A DNA stretch of 64,000 nucleotides from Tetmemena sp. SeJ-2015 (lineage: Eukaryota; Ciliophora; Spirotrichea; Sporadotrichida; Oxytrichidae). The position numbers and the translations under genes are program-made. The notes beneath the pieces were generated by a model. That model saw only the letters and a list, made by a program, of their open reading frames with translations, made no database searches and was not told the DNA's origin. Below, piece after piece: positions 54,754-64,000 of this stretch; position 1 is the first letter of the stretch, and the number at the start of each line of letters is the position of its first letter. The stretch is from assembly GCA_027382625.1 (NCBI GenBank), contig JAJKFJ010020707.1:1-64000 (forward strand). Direction: 5' to 3'.

Positions 54754-57680
54754 TCAGATCTTATATGTCAAATTAACTTCTTTTTTTGTGCCAATGTTTT
54801 TTTAAATGAGCTTTTATTCTAATGTTCTACTTTAAATAGAGAGTCTACACATCCCTCCCTCTTACTTTATCATATTAGAATGGAAGCTTTGGCCACCATA
54901 TCCACCATACATTTGATTGAAAGATCCACTCAAGTATGAGCCATAGCCATAGGCGTTATAATAACCCCCTTAGTAAGCATTTTATCCTTGGCCCATGCTC
55001 ATATTATAGGCATTCATATTGCCATAAGTATTCCCTCTTTGGAAATCATTTGAGTTTTTGTGATTGTGCTTCGAAAGCTTAGGAGCTCTAGCCATATGCT
55101 AATTCATCATCATTTAGGCCATAGGCTATTAGAATCCTCCGAAAATCTACTAAACCGGCCTATTGGAGGCTTGCTGAGAAATACCTTAGAAATTGTTTTA
55201 CTACATTTTGAAGTTCATTACTTGCTTTTGTTTTGAGTATACTCTGACTGCCTCAAAAACTGATGCCCCTTCCCATAGATTTTTCTCAAGGAGAAGTTGC
55301 TGCTAAGCATCATTATTTTACTCTGATTTGATTCTAGCCTCCAGTAGATTTATAAAGGCTTCATTTTCAATAATTATGAGTTAAATTATTTAAGTGACTT
55401 TAATTTTTGGTGACTGGGTTTTCTCTGTCATAGTCAGTGGGAAACTTAAGCCTCCACTCATCATATTTCTAATTGTCTTCTTCATTTTCCATGTCATTGC
55501 TCAAGCATTTATTGATGATAGTTCTAATCACTTATTCACACATGTGTGTATGCATATATATTTACAATATATTGAATTGGAAGAACGATGAAGAAGCTAG
55601 TGACACTAATGATGACAATTGGGCAGATCATGCGCATGTCCTAGCTATCAACGTTAAACTCGCTATACATTTTTCGGTAGGTGAGCAGCAGATTAAGAGA
55701 CCACAAAAATGCAAAGTAAGGCAGCAGATTTGCGATGAATTTAGCCATGAGGCCAGACATTTGCTCAGGAATTTTATGTCTCCTCAGAAGCATCAACTTA
55801 TCTATCCAATACGAAAATATGAAGCCACAGAGAGCGATTGGAATCGATACTGGTAAGAGAGGAGTGAAGAAAATGGCCGTTAAGAAAAGGTTTGCCATAT
55901 TAGAGTATCTATTCGCCATATCAAGAGGAGATCCCTCCCAAAGCAGGTTTGCCTCTAACTAAGTCATCAGACTTTCTCTGCCTTTTCTGCGAGCCATGTA
56001 TCTTTTGCAAAGCCGCAAAAAGTAAAAAGGATCTAAGGCATAGAGGATAGCTAATAAGGAGCTATATAATATTAATTTGGATGGGGTCAAGGAAAGAAAT
56101 AGAGAGCATAATGAAGAATATATCTGACATCAAGCCTCCATTTGAGAACCAGTTTTCAAAGCTCTGATTTACTACGATAGGTACGATAGATGTATTTACG
56201 AATCTTGCAAATGTCAGCTTGAAAGCAACTGATAAATTGTAAGCTGTATAGGTTTCATGCTTCTCCATTTGGGAAAACTTTCTTATAACTGTTCGAAGTG
56301 CGATGTTAGTGAACACAATAACGAAGGAGCAAGCAATAGAGAGGGCTCTCAATGATGCAGTAGGGATGGAATCCGCATTTTTGTTCAGCTTATCTTTTCC
56401 TACATTTATACCATATATGATACCAAAACAGGCTCCTACCAATAGAATAGTCATGAAGTATGTCTTAATGACTTTAAGGATTCTTTCGAAGAAGCCAACT
56501 CCAAGGTTGTCCCAATAGACATCAGTTGGCTCAGGAGCCCTTTCAAATTTGTTTTCTTGCGAAATCTTGTACTCATCTTTGCAGCATATGCAGAATCTTC
56601 TAGAAATCCAAGCTGTAAATCTTGTCCAAAGGGAGTCATCAAATAAGTTAATCAAAGTTTGCTAGTCCTTTTGAGTCTTTAGAACTATGAATGCAGTTCC
56701 TAAATATGACTAATCCTTCTGGCCTGGAGCGAGCTTCTTTTCAAATTCACTCATCTCGTTCTAAGCAATTTTAATCTAATCATTTATGCTCTCAAGTCTG
56801 AGTACTTGCTACTTGCACAATCCTGTCTTGATGATTAGAGGCGGAATTTCCATGGTTTTGTCATTTTTGATTTACTCTCTATTAAGTCCTTTCTCCTTCA
56901 TGAATTTTTTGAGGTGCAATTTGAACATAGCCTTCTACCTAAAGAGAGTCATGAGTTAATAAAAAATTGAAAATGATGACTTTGTTGTCGCAAGCATATA
57001 GCTTCTCAATGTTATAGGCATAGTTGACATAGGCGACTTTGATGCCATATTTGCCAACTTGACTCTCAAACACTTCTTTGTACTATTCAGAGGTCAAATT
57101 CTTAGGGAGATTTCTGGCAATGATTGTGAAGTCAGAAGGAGAGATGATATCCGAGTCTAGCTCCCTGTTGAACTCAATCAAGAATTTCCTGAGCCAGATA
57201 GAGTGGATGAGGATATAGATTATTCCCACTGAGTTTAAATATACCAACACATCTGCTAGGGTCCATATTGAAGTGTCATCAATTAATGATAATGATGATA
57301 CATTGAAAATAGGGTGAAAATAAGTCATAGAGCATCTAACTTGCAGTGAAAATGTTGCCCACTGATATTCTTGTTTGGAACTGCATGGCATAATCCATAC
57401 CAGAATCTTAAATCTTCTTCATTAAGAAAATAAATTTGAAATTTGTGAGGCTGCTATAATGGTGCAAGGGATTCCCACGAAGATAGATAGGATCATTTAT
57501 AAAATTTAATCACCAAGAGCCAAGATAAGTTTTTCTTTAAGGCGTAGTACATAGGATAACCGGGCCCTAGTGGGTGAAGTTCTTTAACATCGACTCCAAT
57601 ATCAAATTTTGAGCCAGCCTAAAAATAGGTTAAATATCAGTTACAAGAAATTATTTACTAGTGGAATAGGCAGACCACAG
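54754..57680 (-). CDS. OSCA/CSC1 (TMEM63)-like membrane protein with disordered C-tail
   Basis: The N-terminal part includes DVKELHPLGPGYPMYYALKK, hydrophobic segments (TLADVLVYLNSVGIIYILI) and FTIIARNLPKNLTSEQYKEV, the RRM-like cytosolic loop of OSCA/CSC1 channels. Then FFERILKVIKTYFMTILLVG, RALSIACSFVIVFTNIALRT, FARFVNTSIVPIVVNQSF, GLMSDIFFIMLSISFLDPI, ANLFLTAIFFTPLLPVSIPI and MRMICPIVIISVTSFFIVLP form the pore-region helices. A ~66-nt intron (about 55505-55570) is followed by DYDRENPVTK, then a helical stretch (FINLLEARIKSEQ) and a Met/Gln/Gly/Tyr-rich tail (GGYYNAYGYGSYLSGSF) to TGA 54754-54756. This family forms mechanosensitive or osmosensitive cation channels in plants and animals. The 5' end is uncertain; a frame change near 55375 is not fully resolved. 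Confidence 0.72.
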
Positions 57681-57939
57681 CATATACAGTAAGTTTAATT
57701 TATTTTCGAGTAAATATAACGCTTAATTTATGTAAGAGTCTGGGATTTTCGGATCAAAATTCAGCTGGCTCAAATTTACGACTTTAAAATTAAGGGGAAA
57801 ATATTAACTTAGTTGGCTTGCTATAGCATGAACATTAATTTTAAAGAATAATCGATCATCATATTGATATTAAAGTGAGAAGGAATATAAGACTAGTGCA
57901 ATATGAGAAGAAGAATTCTGATATCTTAAGAATAACTTA

Positions 57940-59508
57940 CAATCGATTAAGCTATAGTAAACTTTTCCAGTAAGCTGAGGATCCTCATTCAAGTTGGTCA
58001 AATGTGGCACCCTCCTGTTTTCAACCCTCATAATCTGCTGTACCTCCTCATTTTGCTTTTAACTTCTCTCTCTTTCTTCAGCCAGCTTTTGTTCCCAAGG
58101 CTTCTCCATTTCCTCAACTGCTTTTGTATTTTCTTCCATGGTCTCTACTAGCTCGTTTAAGTTGCCAAGTCCAAGATCATTTAGATTAATAGTGCCGCCA
58201 CCAGCTGCTGCCTTGAGAAGAATTTACTTGAGCTTTTCATTTTCCTCTCTCAGCTCTCTGATAAGTCTCTCTTATGGGCTCTCGTTGACCATAGCCTTGT
58301 TTTAAATCTTCTTTGCTCTGTCTGCATATCTGAGAGTGGAGAGAGTTTCTTCAAAATTGATAGATGCGGGAGAGAGCGCGCAGATCATGATAGTCTTAGA
58401 GTTACCTCCGAGCGCGTTCTAGAGAATTCTAGTAAGAGCTGAATCTCTGTAGGGTACCACCGTTTTCTTTTCCTTACCGAGGGCTTTGTCGGCAAGGATA
58501 GAAATGCATTGACCTAGCACAGTAAGAGATTTGTTGATAGCGCAACCCTCTTTCAGTCTGTCACCAGTTGCTCCAGTTTAGCCAGCCTTTTCAGAACCTG
58601 CTAGATCCACCAAGTTGATCACAGAGAACTTCTCGTTCTTTCTGCCATCAACATCATCTTAATTAAAAAAGAGAAAACATACTCGACCTGCTTGAATTCA
58701 ATAGTGATGATAGTGTGTGCTCTACTAGAAGTTGCATTCATGAGGGTGGATCCGATGGATCTGTTTCTGTAACCCTCGTCCATCTTAGCCTCGATAGCTT
58801 CATAAGAGTCGACTGGATGCTTGCTCAAGTCTTGCACATACACTCCCAAAGATCTACATAAGCATTTGGTTTAGGGTAAGCTGTCGAGTTTTCAATACTT
58901 ACTTGTGTTCTCTGATTTTCAATCCTCCAGTGGGTCTGAACTGTGGAAGCACCATCAGATCTTGCGTCTTTTCATTATAAATTTCGACAATGGAGAAGCT
59001 GACCTCATAGCTTCTGTTTGGGTTCTTGAGCTTGTTGATTCTATCAAAAATTTCTCCGCAAGCGATGGGCACGATACCTTTGTTTGCTCCATAGCCGATC
59101 TATAATCTCAGTCAGCAAGGGGATTAAAATCTCACCATAGAATAGGACTTTCCACTACCAGTCTGGCCATAGGCGAAAAGGCAGCAGTGATAGCCTTCCC
59201 AAGCATTATCCAGCACTTGTTTTCCAAGGGCATTATATACTTGCACTTGATCAGCGTATCTGTTGCCCTTGGGCACGTTGTAACCCTCATTATTCACGTA
59301 AAAGGCATCATGAGACCAGAAACTGTAGTCAAAAGTGAAAGTCTTTTGTCCTTCAATGTTATCTGAGATGATTGTAGTAGGGCCATCCTATGAGAAAATA
59401 AGTTAACACAATCTTTATAAATTTTACCATGTCTATGCAAAGCGAAGCACCTCTCTCCTCTTCTCTCTAGTTGAAGGGTCTAACTCTAACAGCGACCTTA
59501 ACACTCAT
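57940..59508 (-). CDS. Kinesin-3 family motor, truncated after the neck/coiled-coil
   Basis: ATG 59508 opens [20 protein letters not shown]. Motor motifs in order: [14 protein letters not shown] (P-loop), [15 protein letters not shown] (switch I), [12 protein letters not shown] (switch II), [18 protein letters not shown] and [19 protein letters not shown]. Short introns lie in the motor. After the neck comes a coiled coil ([20 protein letters not shown]) and [20 protein letters not shown], which in KIF1/UNC-104/KIF13 motors leads straight into the FHA domain. Here it stops after SLIDCK at a putative GTAAGT donor (about 57940). No FHA core (GR/SxxH) or tail is found downstream before the OSCA-like gene. 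Kinesin-3 motors are plus-end transporters. The 3' part is missing or located elsewhere. Confidence 0.88.
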
Positions 59509-59544
59509 ATTTAATAAATCTTATTGGGAAGAATTATAAAATTT

Positions 59545-60141
59545 TCAAATTATATCCAATTGCATAACCTCACATATTCCTTTAATAGCATGAAGATTAG
59601 TGTTTGAAAATGTTACTCCATGAATTTCTGCCTTATCAAAATCTGGAGGGCACTGTCTTAAGAACTACGTGATTGGGTCCTTTTGATTTTTCATGTTTTG
59701 GATTTGCATCCTTTGGTCTTCCTCAGTCATGTTTGATGTTAGTTTGACATCTGTTTCCTCAAACTCATTCTCTTATTCTAAAAACTTTCTGATTTCTATG
59801 CGTTCAGCCATCTTGACAGCGGTCTTGGTCCTCTCAAACCTATTAAGAAGGCCTGTTGAGTGATACTCTAGTTATGGATTTCAGTGTTGATGGGGGTTGA
59901 GTTTTGAATCTGTGGCTATTTCTGCTGACTCTGTCGGTGCGCAGAGCCTGGAGGTTATGTGTTCTCCATCTATAATAAGTGTTACCGTTTCTATTTAATT
60001 GATTATAGAGTAGAGTCACTGCTTCTCAAGTCGTCACTTACCATTTGATTCTGGGATTCGTTGAATTGATTGAGTTTGAGTTCTCTTCCAAGGTTGCTGT
60101 CCTTGCCATTGAAGGGCCCCTCTAAATAATAATAAGGCCAT
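59545..60141 (-). CDS. Uncharacterised small soluble protein
   Basis: Minus-strand gene ending at TGA 59545-59547. A first exon (KWPYYYLEGPFNGKDSNLGR in one frame; an ATG at 60141 is in another frame) ends at a donor near 60040. After a ~70-nt intron comes a Gln/Pro/Ser-rich stretch, then GLLNRFERTKTAVKMAERIE and a helical/acidic C-terminus (DPITQFLRQCPPDFDKAEIH). One frame change is needed near 59870. The WPYYYLEGPF patch is suggestive of an aromatic peptide-binding fold, but I cannot assign a family. It lies 37 bp upstream of the kinesin gene start region on the same strand. Confidence 0.5.
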
Positions 60142-60365
60142 TTTGCTTCATAAACGCAGAGAAAGTGTCAGAAAGTTAGTATTACTTTTCATTTTAGCTT
60201 GAGGACTTGCTAAGTTATTTAAGAAAAAAGTTATAATTTATTCCTCATTTTAACTCTTATTTTGATGAAAATACTTATAAACAGAAGTAGAATCTTAATC
60301 CACAGAAGCAAATTACAAAAGTTTAATTAAAATTATTACAAAATCTGATAGAGTAAAAACATATA

Positions 60366-60695
60366 ATGCCAAAGAAAACAGCTTAAGAAGAAACAAGAGA
60401 CCAGCTAAAAGCTTTTGTAACTAAAGAAGATCTTATAGGCTCACTCATAGACCACATATTCAAAGTACTTGACATGGATCGCACCTCCACTTTCTCTAGA
60501 GACGACCTTATTCACTTCATGGGGTTCTTTGTAGCAGAGTGCAACCTAAACAAGATCAGCGAACCCTATCTCGATTAAATACTCATCAAGAGAATTGGAG
60601 TTAAGGATCTATTCAAAATCAATGCTAGGTAGCTAGACTAGTGCATGAGAATCATTCTAGAAGATTAACTCAACTAATTCAATAGAGTTCTATGA
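60366..60695 (+). CDS. Small protein with degenerate EF-hand
   Basis: Single exon, ATG 60366 to TGA 60693-60695, 109 codons including six TAA/TAG Gln codons. The sequence is helical and has DMDRTSTFSRDDLIHFMGFF, which looks like a Ca-binding loop (D-x-D-x-T-x-T-F-x-x-x-D) with adjacent helices. A second loop is not evident. Size and composition are like ciliary EF-hand or dpy-30/RIIa-type small proteins, but no assignment is secure. It is convergent with the SIRT6-like gene, 42 bp away. Confidence 0.62.
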
Positions 60696-60737
60696 GCAGT
60701 TTAACTTACTATAACTATTGAAATATCCTAATCACTA

Positions 60738-61548
60738 TCAACTTTCATTTATTTCTATTCCAAAGTCTTCGCAATAAATTTGCAGTAAAATGATTGATTT
60801 CTCAAAAGTGGATTCAGGCATAGATGCTGCTGGTTGAACTCTTAAGCTGCTTCCCATAACCAAGTGAAGGTCTGCTTCTCCAGAGTGGCCGAATCCTAAG
60901 TCCAAGTCTTGCTCTCTAAGATTCTATAAAGAAAATTAGCCCTTTCTGAAATGAGTCTCTATATTTGTAACTTACTTCCTTAAAATTGATAATCGTATCG
61001 TTTAGTTCTCCTCTACAAGCGGGATCATCGCACTTTCTTCCAGTTTTGTGTTCAAATACGTGCTGAGCATTTCTGACTCTAAAATCTCTGAGATATTCCT
61101 TGTGACATTTAGTGCAGAGCTCAAGGTTTGTATTTCCATGTAATTCTGTAATTTTCTCTGGCGGGACACCACTCTTTCTATGGAGTCCATCCACGTTCTG
61201 ACTGATGAGGAACTTCAGGTGACCTCTTTCCATTAGCTGCACAAAGGCCATATGAGTTGAGGTAGGGATAGCTTTTTAAATTGACTATCTGAAGACTCCT
61301 TTCTTCCCAGCAGCTTCTTTAAAGGCTGCTTTTTCCCAAACACCTGGTCCAGTTTCTAAAACTGTTTTGGCTCCGCTTCTGAAGTCAGGGATTCCAGCTG
61401 CTGTCGAAATACCTGCTCCAGTAAAGGCCACAAAGTGCTCTGATGATTTAATCCAAAGTGCAAGCATCTCTATCTTCTCATCGAGGACATCAGGAGAGTC
61501 GAAGTACTCCTTCTTTTCTTCTTCGTTCTTTATAGCAGTATCTGCCAT
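60738..61548 (-). CDS. SIRT6-type NAD-dependent protein deacylase (short C-terminus)
   Basis: ATG 61548 opens MADTAIKNEEEKKEYFDSPD. Sirtuin motifs: FTGAGISTAAGIPDFRSG (NAD), SQNVDGLHRKSG (catalytic His), zinc ligands CTKCHKEY and KCDDPACRG, DTIINFKE | NLREQDLDLGFGHSGEADLH and VMGSSLRVQPAASMPES. The class IV (SIRT6/7) signature GEADLHLVxGSSLRV is clear. One 53-nt intron separates INFKE from NLREQ. The protein ends at TGA 60738-60740, only 24 codons after PAASMPES. Family members continue for 30-80 residues there with the last Rossmann strand (…VINLQxTPxD), which I do not see, so the C-terminus looks short or altered. Expected roles are chromatin deacylation and DNA repair. Confidence 0.9.
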
Positions 61549-61942
61549 TGATTGTCTTTTAGTTTGTAGGTTGATTAAAGTTTTAATTGATATGAGTTAC
61601 CACTGTAAGTGTTCTATTTATTGAAAATCAATCTGTAACATCTACTTATCCTTTAATGTGATTGGCTTAATCTCTGTGAGTCTGCGGTTCGGTCGAAACT
61701 TTACTCCGCTTTTGAAAACTATGAATTTCACATATATCACGATTGCCCGACAACATTATTTAATGGGAAAGATAAAGTGGGAAGAATGAGGGTGAGAATC
61801 TAATGGAAGCTTAATCTCTAAGATACAAAACATTCTGCCAGAGATGAGACGCAATGTTCTGATTGTTGTTTCAGCTTAGTTTAATAAGTTTTAACCACGT
61901 CTACTCTCAACTCATAGAGAAGAGGAGACTAGGTGAAGCTGC

Positions 61943-62491
61943 TCAAAGCTTGGTGAGCTCGAAGGGACCAGAGAGGCCGATGACACCGCAGGCAAGTCTG
62001 GGGCCAGCGTTGCCAGTCTTGAGGGACTCCTCGTCGTTTCCTCTGCCGAGGTCATCAACCTTAGCGTGCACAACTACTGCTCTTCCAACAACATTGTCTA
62101 AGATGCATATATCAGTGTCATTGTAGAATTTATTGTTCTCGTTTCCAAAGATGTTGATGAGTCTGTCCTCGAGGAGGAGAACACCGTTTCCGTGCTCGTC
62201 AGCCTCGACGTTGCCCATATCTCCGACGTGTCTGACTTCATCGTTGGGACCAGCGTGGGTGGTCTTGTGGGGGTTGAAGTGAGCACCAGCGGTGACACAT
62301 CCGTTGGTAAGGTTGCCCCATTCGTGGATGTGGAATCCGTGGAGGCCTGGTGAGAGTCCCTTGAGTTGAGCCTGGACGGTGACTTTCTGACCTTCCTGCT
62401 GAATGAACTTGACGACTCCTGAGACACCTGAGCCTCCATCGGGGTTCATGACACAGATAGCGTAGTGGGTGGGTGCGGATGAATCGACCAT
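61943..62491 (-). CDS. SOD1: Cu/Zn superoxide dismutase, with in-frame 39-bp insert
   Basis: ATG 62491 to TGA 61943-61945, 182 codons, no signal peptide, so probably cytosolic. Metal ligands and signatures: GLHGFHIHEWGN (two Cu-binding His), GAHFNPHKTTHAG (bridging and Zn His), VVVHAKVDDLG and GNAGPRLACGVIG (with the active-site Arg). It dismutates superoxide. Most of the gene is GC-rich. Between LINIFGNENN and VVGRAVVVHA there are 13 extra residues encoded by an AT-rich 39-bp stretch, absent from other SODs and flanked by ACAAT repeats. Removal restores a canonical length of about 169 residues. See the separate entry. Confidence 0.96.
   Translation of the reverse strand: MVDSSAPTHYAICVMNPDGGSGVSGVVKFIQQEGQKVTVQAQLKGLSPGLHGFHIHEWGNLTNGCVTAGAHFNPHKTTHAGPNDEVRHVGDMGNVEADEHGNGVLLLEDRLINIFGNENNKFYNDTDICILDNVVGRAVVVHAKVDDLGRGNDEESLKTGNAGPRLACGVIGLSGPFELTKL
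62093..62136. other. Candidate internal eliminated sequence in SOD1
   Basis: The 5-bp direct repeat ATTGT (ACAAT in gene sense) at 62093-62097 and 62132-62136 flanks an AT-rich segment. Deletion of 39 bp (one repeat plus 34 bp) fuses …GNENN directly to VVGRAVVVHA, as in all SOD1 proteins. The insert has no GT-AG ends, so it is not an ordinary intron. Confidence 0.7.
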
Positions 62492-62797
62492 TTGGCTTTT
62501 TGACTAAAGATTTTATTAAATTAATTACGTAGTTACAGTAAGTTCGCACTAATCATGTTACTCAATTTAGATACTCAACTCATTCTAGATTATTCTCATC
62601 TGTGAAAATGTTCTTCCCCATATGGCAAGGTGCATGATTAAATATGATGGGGAAGATTCAAATTTGTAATTTAAATGTCCGATATTAATAGAAAGTACCA
62701 ACAGGTAAATCATGAATTTAATGCGACTTAAAAAGATTACCTGCAAAAAGGCATACCTTCATATGTGTAATTCCCTTCAGAATAAAACAGAAGCTCT

Positions 62798-63780
62798 ATG
62801 ATAAGTGTAGATACTCAAGATTCATAGCCATCATGTGATAAGCTCACAGCCAAAGTTACTCCCGATCAAATGATAGAGCTCCTATCGTGCTGGAAACTTA
62901 AGATAATAGTCTACATCATCATTAACTTGATTCAGAACTTTAACTCGATATTCGTAGCAGCCATACCCTTCTTAATTAAAGAACCAATCTTTGAATGCCT
63001 TGATGCTTAAACATAAAAATTTGAGGAATGCCAAGCCTCATAAGCATGCCAAACAGGAGCAGTCTATAGAATCAATGAGAAAAGAAGCTATAATAATCTA
63101 TTGACTAACCTAAATTTAGAGTGCAGTGATGGCTCTGAAGTGGCTATAATGACTGCTTTAGCATTTGGAGCAAACTGGGCTGGCTCGCTAATCTTTAATA
63201 TCCTTGGTGATAAATACGGAAGGCTATTCATTTCTAAAATTGGCTTTCTTTTGGCCTGCAGTTTATACCTTCTTTACTTATTACCTTTCAACTATCTGCT
63301 TGTTTCTCTGTATATGTTACTCTTTGGATTTTTCAATGCCTACTTTTTATAAGCATATATCCTAGGTGTAGAGTTCACTACCAGCAAAAATAGAGACTTC
63401 TATATTATCATAGCTCAAACTTTTGATAGTTTGATGGGAGTGATAACTGTGATTCTGTTCGCTCTCACAAATGATTTCAAAGACTTCATGATAGCAGGAT
63501 TCGTATTTGGGATAATACTTGCCATTATGATGTTTCTCTTTGTTCCGGAGTCTCCTAGGTTTTACATTGCTACAAATTAGCATACTAAAGCTGCTAAAGT
63601 ATACTCTTACCTGTCTAAATTTCATGATAGTGACTAAGTGAGAAGCTAAGTTAATGCCATAGCTAGAAAAGTTTAAGAGGGGATGACTCTAACTGAGGAT
63701 GATGAGGATAATACTCCTTTCAAGAGTTAGCTTGCCTATTTCGTTAAAACTAAAGTGAGATTCGCCTAATAGTATAGGAT
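62798..63780 (+). CDS. MFS transporter (organic-cation/sugar type), N-terminal half only
   Basis: ATG 62798 opens MISVDTQDSQPSCDKLTAKV. TM1 is IIVYIIINLIQNFNSIFVAA, followed by a Cys-containing extracellular loop (FECLDAQTQKFEECQASQAC), typical of the OCT/SVOP branch. Then come TM2 with the loop signature NILGDKYGRLFISKIGF (MFS GDxxGR), TM3-TM6 and the central FVPESPRFYIATNQHTKAAK (PESPRW-like motif). After the central cytoplasmic loop, near 63780, similarity stops: TM7-TM12 are not present on this strand. A minus-strand coding segment occupies the DNA up to the window edge. The other half is either absent or elsewhere. Confidence 0.82.
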
Positions 63781-63789
63781 CGACGTGTA

Positions 63790-64000
63790 TTAGGGGTAAT
63801 TCTTGATAAATACATTACACAATCCTAAAGTAGACAGCCTTTAACTGCTTCCATCTCCACCTCAGGCGCTTCCACATAGTTTGGAACCTCGTCGTAGTTT
63901 ACGAGAATGAACTTGTTGGCTTCAAGCATAAACTCCAGGCCAAGCTAAGTTGCTTTAATGATAATCCGCTATTGCATTGCCTACTTCTCCCAGTCGTTTC
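63790..64000 (-). CDS. Partial gene at the right edge, unknown
   Basis: The minus strand is open from the window edge with a regular, protein-like composition and Gln codons TAG: DWEKQAMQQRIIIKATQLGL, then LEANKFILVNYDEVPNYVEA and PEVEMEAVKGCLLQDC. The frame remains open to about 63723, but the true end is uncertain because it overlaps the MFS frame. The 5' part lies outside the window. I do not recognise the family. Confidence 0.5.

Noticed and set aside
62098..62549. Two further minus-strand ORFs overlapping SOD1
   Set aside because: Out-of-frame translations of the GC-rich SOD1 gene.
1..64000. tRNA, rRNA and telomere repeats
   Set aside because: No T-loop-like GGTTCGAAT context with a matching fold, no rRNA core sequence and no TTTTGGGG/CCCCAAAA tandem was seen by eye; a tRNAscan or cmsearch run would settle it.

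Overview
ORGANISM. The window reads as ciliate nuclear DNA. Long, conserved reading frames appear only if TAA and TAG are read as glutamine and TGA is the sole stop. This holds on both strands, for example in the Aurora-like kinase, the WD40 gene and the SIRT6-like gene. Introns are GT-AG and often only 24-37 nt. Many unrelated genes lie on one 64-kb piece, which excludes a single-gene macronuclear nanochromosome. One gene, phosphatidylserine synthase, is split into two halves in opposite orientation with a shared 11-bp repeat at the breaks. The SOD1 gene carries a 39-bp insert between 5-bp direct repeats. Both are hallmarks of a hypotrich (Oxytricha/Stylonychia type) germline, or micronuclear, genome; that assignment is an inference. 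Several one-base frameshifts fall in or beside homopolymers and may be assembly errors.

LAYOUT. 0-5 kb: an uncharacterised Q/S-rich gene and a helicase-like gene, both minus. 5-9 kb: a mobile-element zone with an eroded Tc1/mariner-type transposase, a companion ORF remnant and an unusual interspersed 16-bp repeat. 9-12.4 kb: a CFAP100-like axonemal coiled-coil gene, a cyclin fragment and a ~980-bp palindrome. 12.6-20.1 kb: CHMP2/VPS2 (with a 2.2-kb element in intron 1), eIF2-alpha and TSG101/VPS23. 20-24 kb: a large coiled-coil gene with tiny introns. 24-27.4 kb: two HIBCH-like paralogs around a small membrane-protein gene. 27.4-33 kb: a CHAT/caspase-like - NB-ARC - helical-repeat (NLR-like) gene. 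33-36 kb: a cyclic-nucleotide-binding protein. 36-42.2 kb: the two inverted halves of phosphatidylserine synthase around an EF-hand/WD40 gene. 42.3-49 kb: RanBPM/Gid1, NTF2 and an Aurora-like kinase. 49-53 kb: a pseudokinase-like gene and a putatively myristoylated protein. 53-57.7 kb: a small membrane protein, a Gly/Tyr/Gln-rich protein and an OSCA/CSC1-type channel. 58-62.5 kb: kinesin-3, an uncharacterised gene, a degenerate EF-hand protein, a SIRT6-like deacylase and Cu/Zn SOD. 62.8-64 kb: the N-terminal half of an MFS transporter facing a partial gene at the edge.

HOW IT FITS. Most genes are ordinary housekeeping or ciliary genes: translation initiation, ESCRT, nuclear import, GID/CTLH ubiquitin ligase, lipid synthesis, axoneme. 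The exceptional content is structural: the scrambled gene, the candidate internal eliminated sequence, the TIR-bounded SF3-helicase element inside an intron, the palindrome, the interspersed repeat, and several genes that stop where a conserved domain should continue (kinesin-3 FHA, MFS second half, cyclin). No rRNA, tRNA or CRISPR array was recognised.
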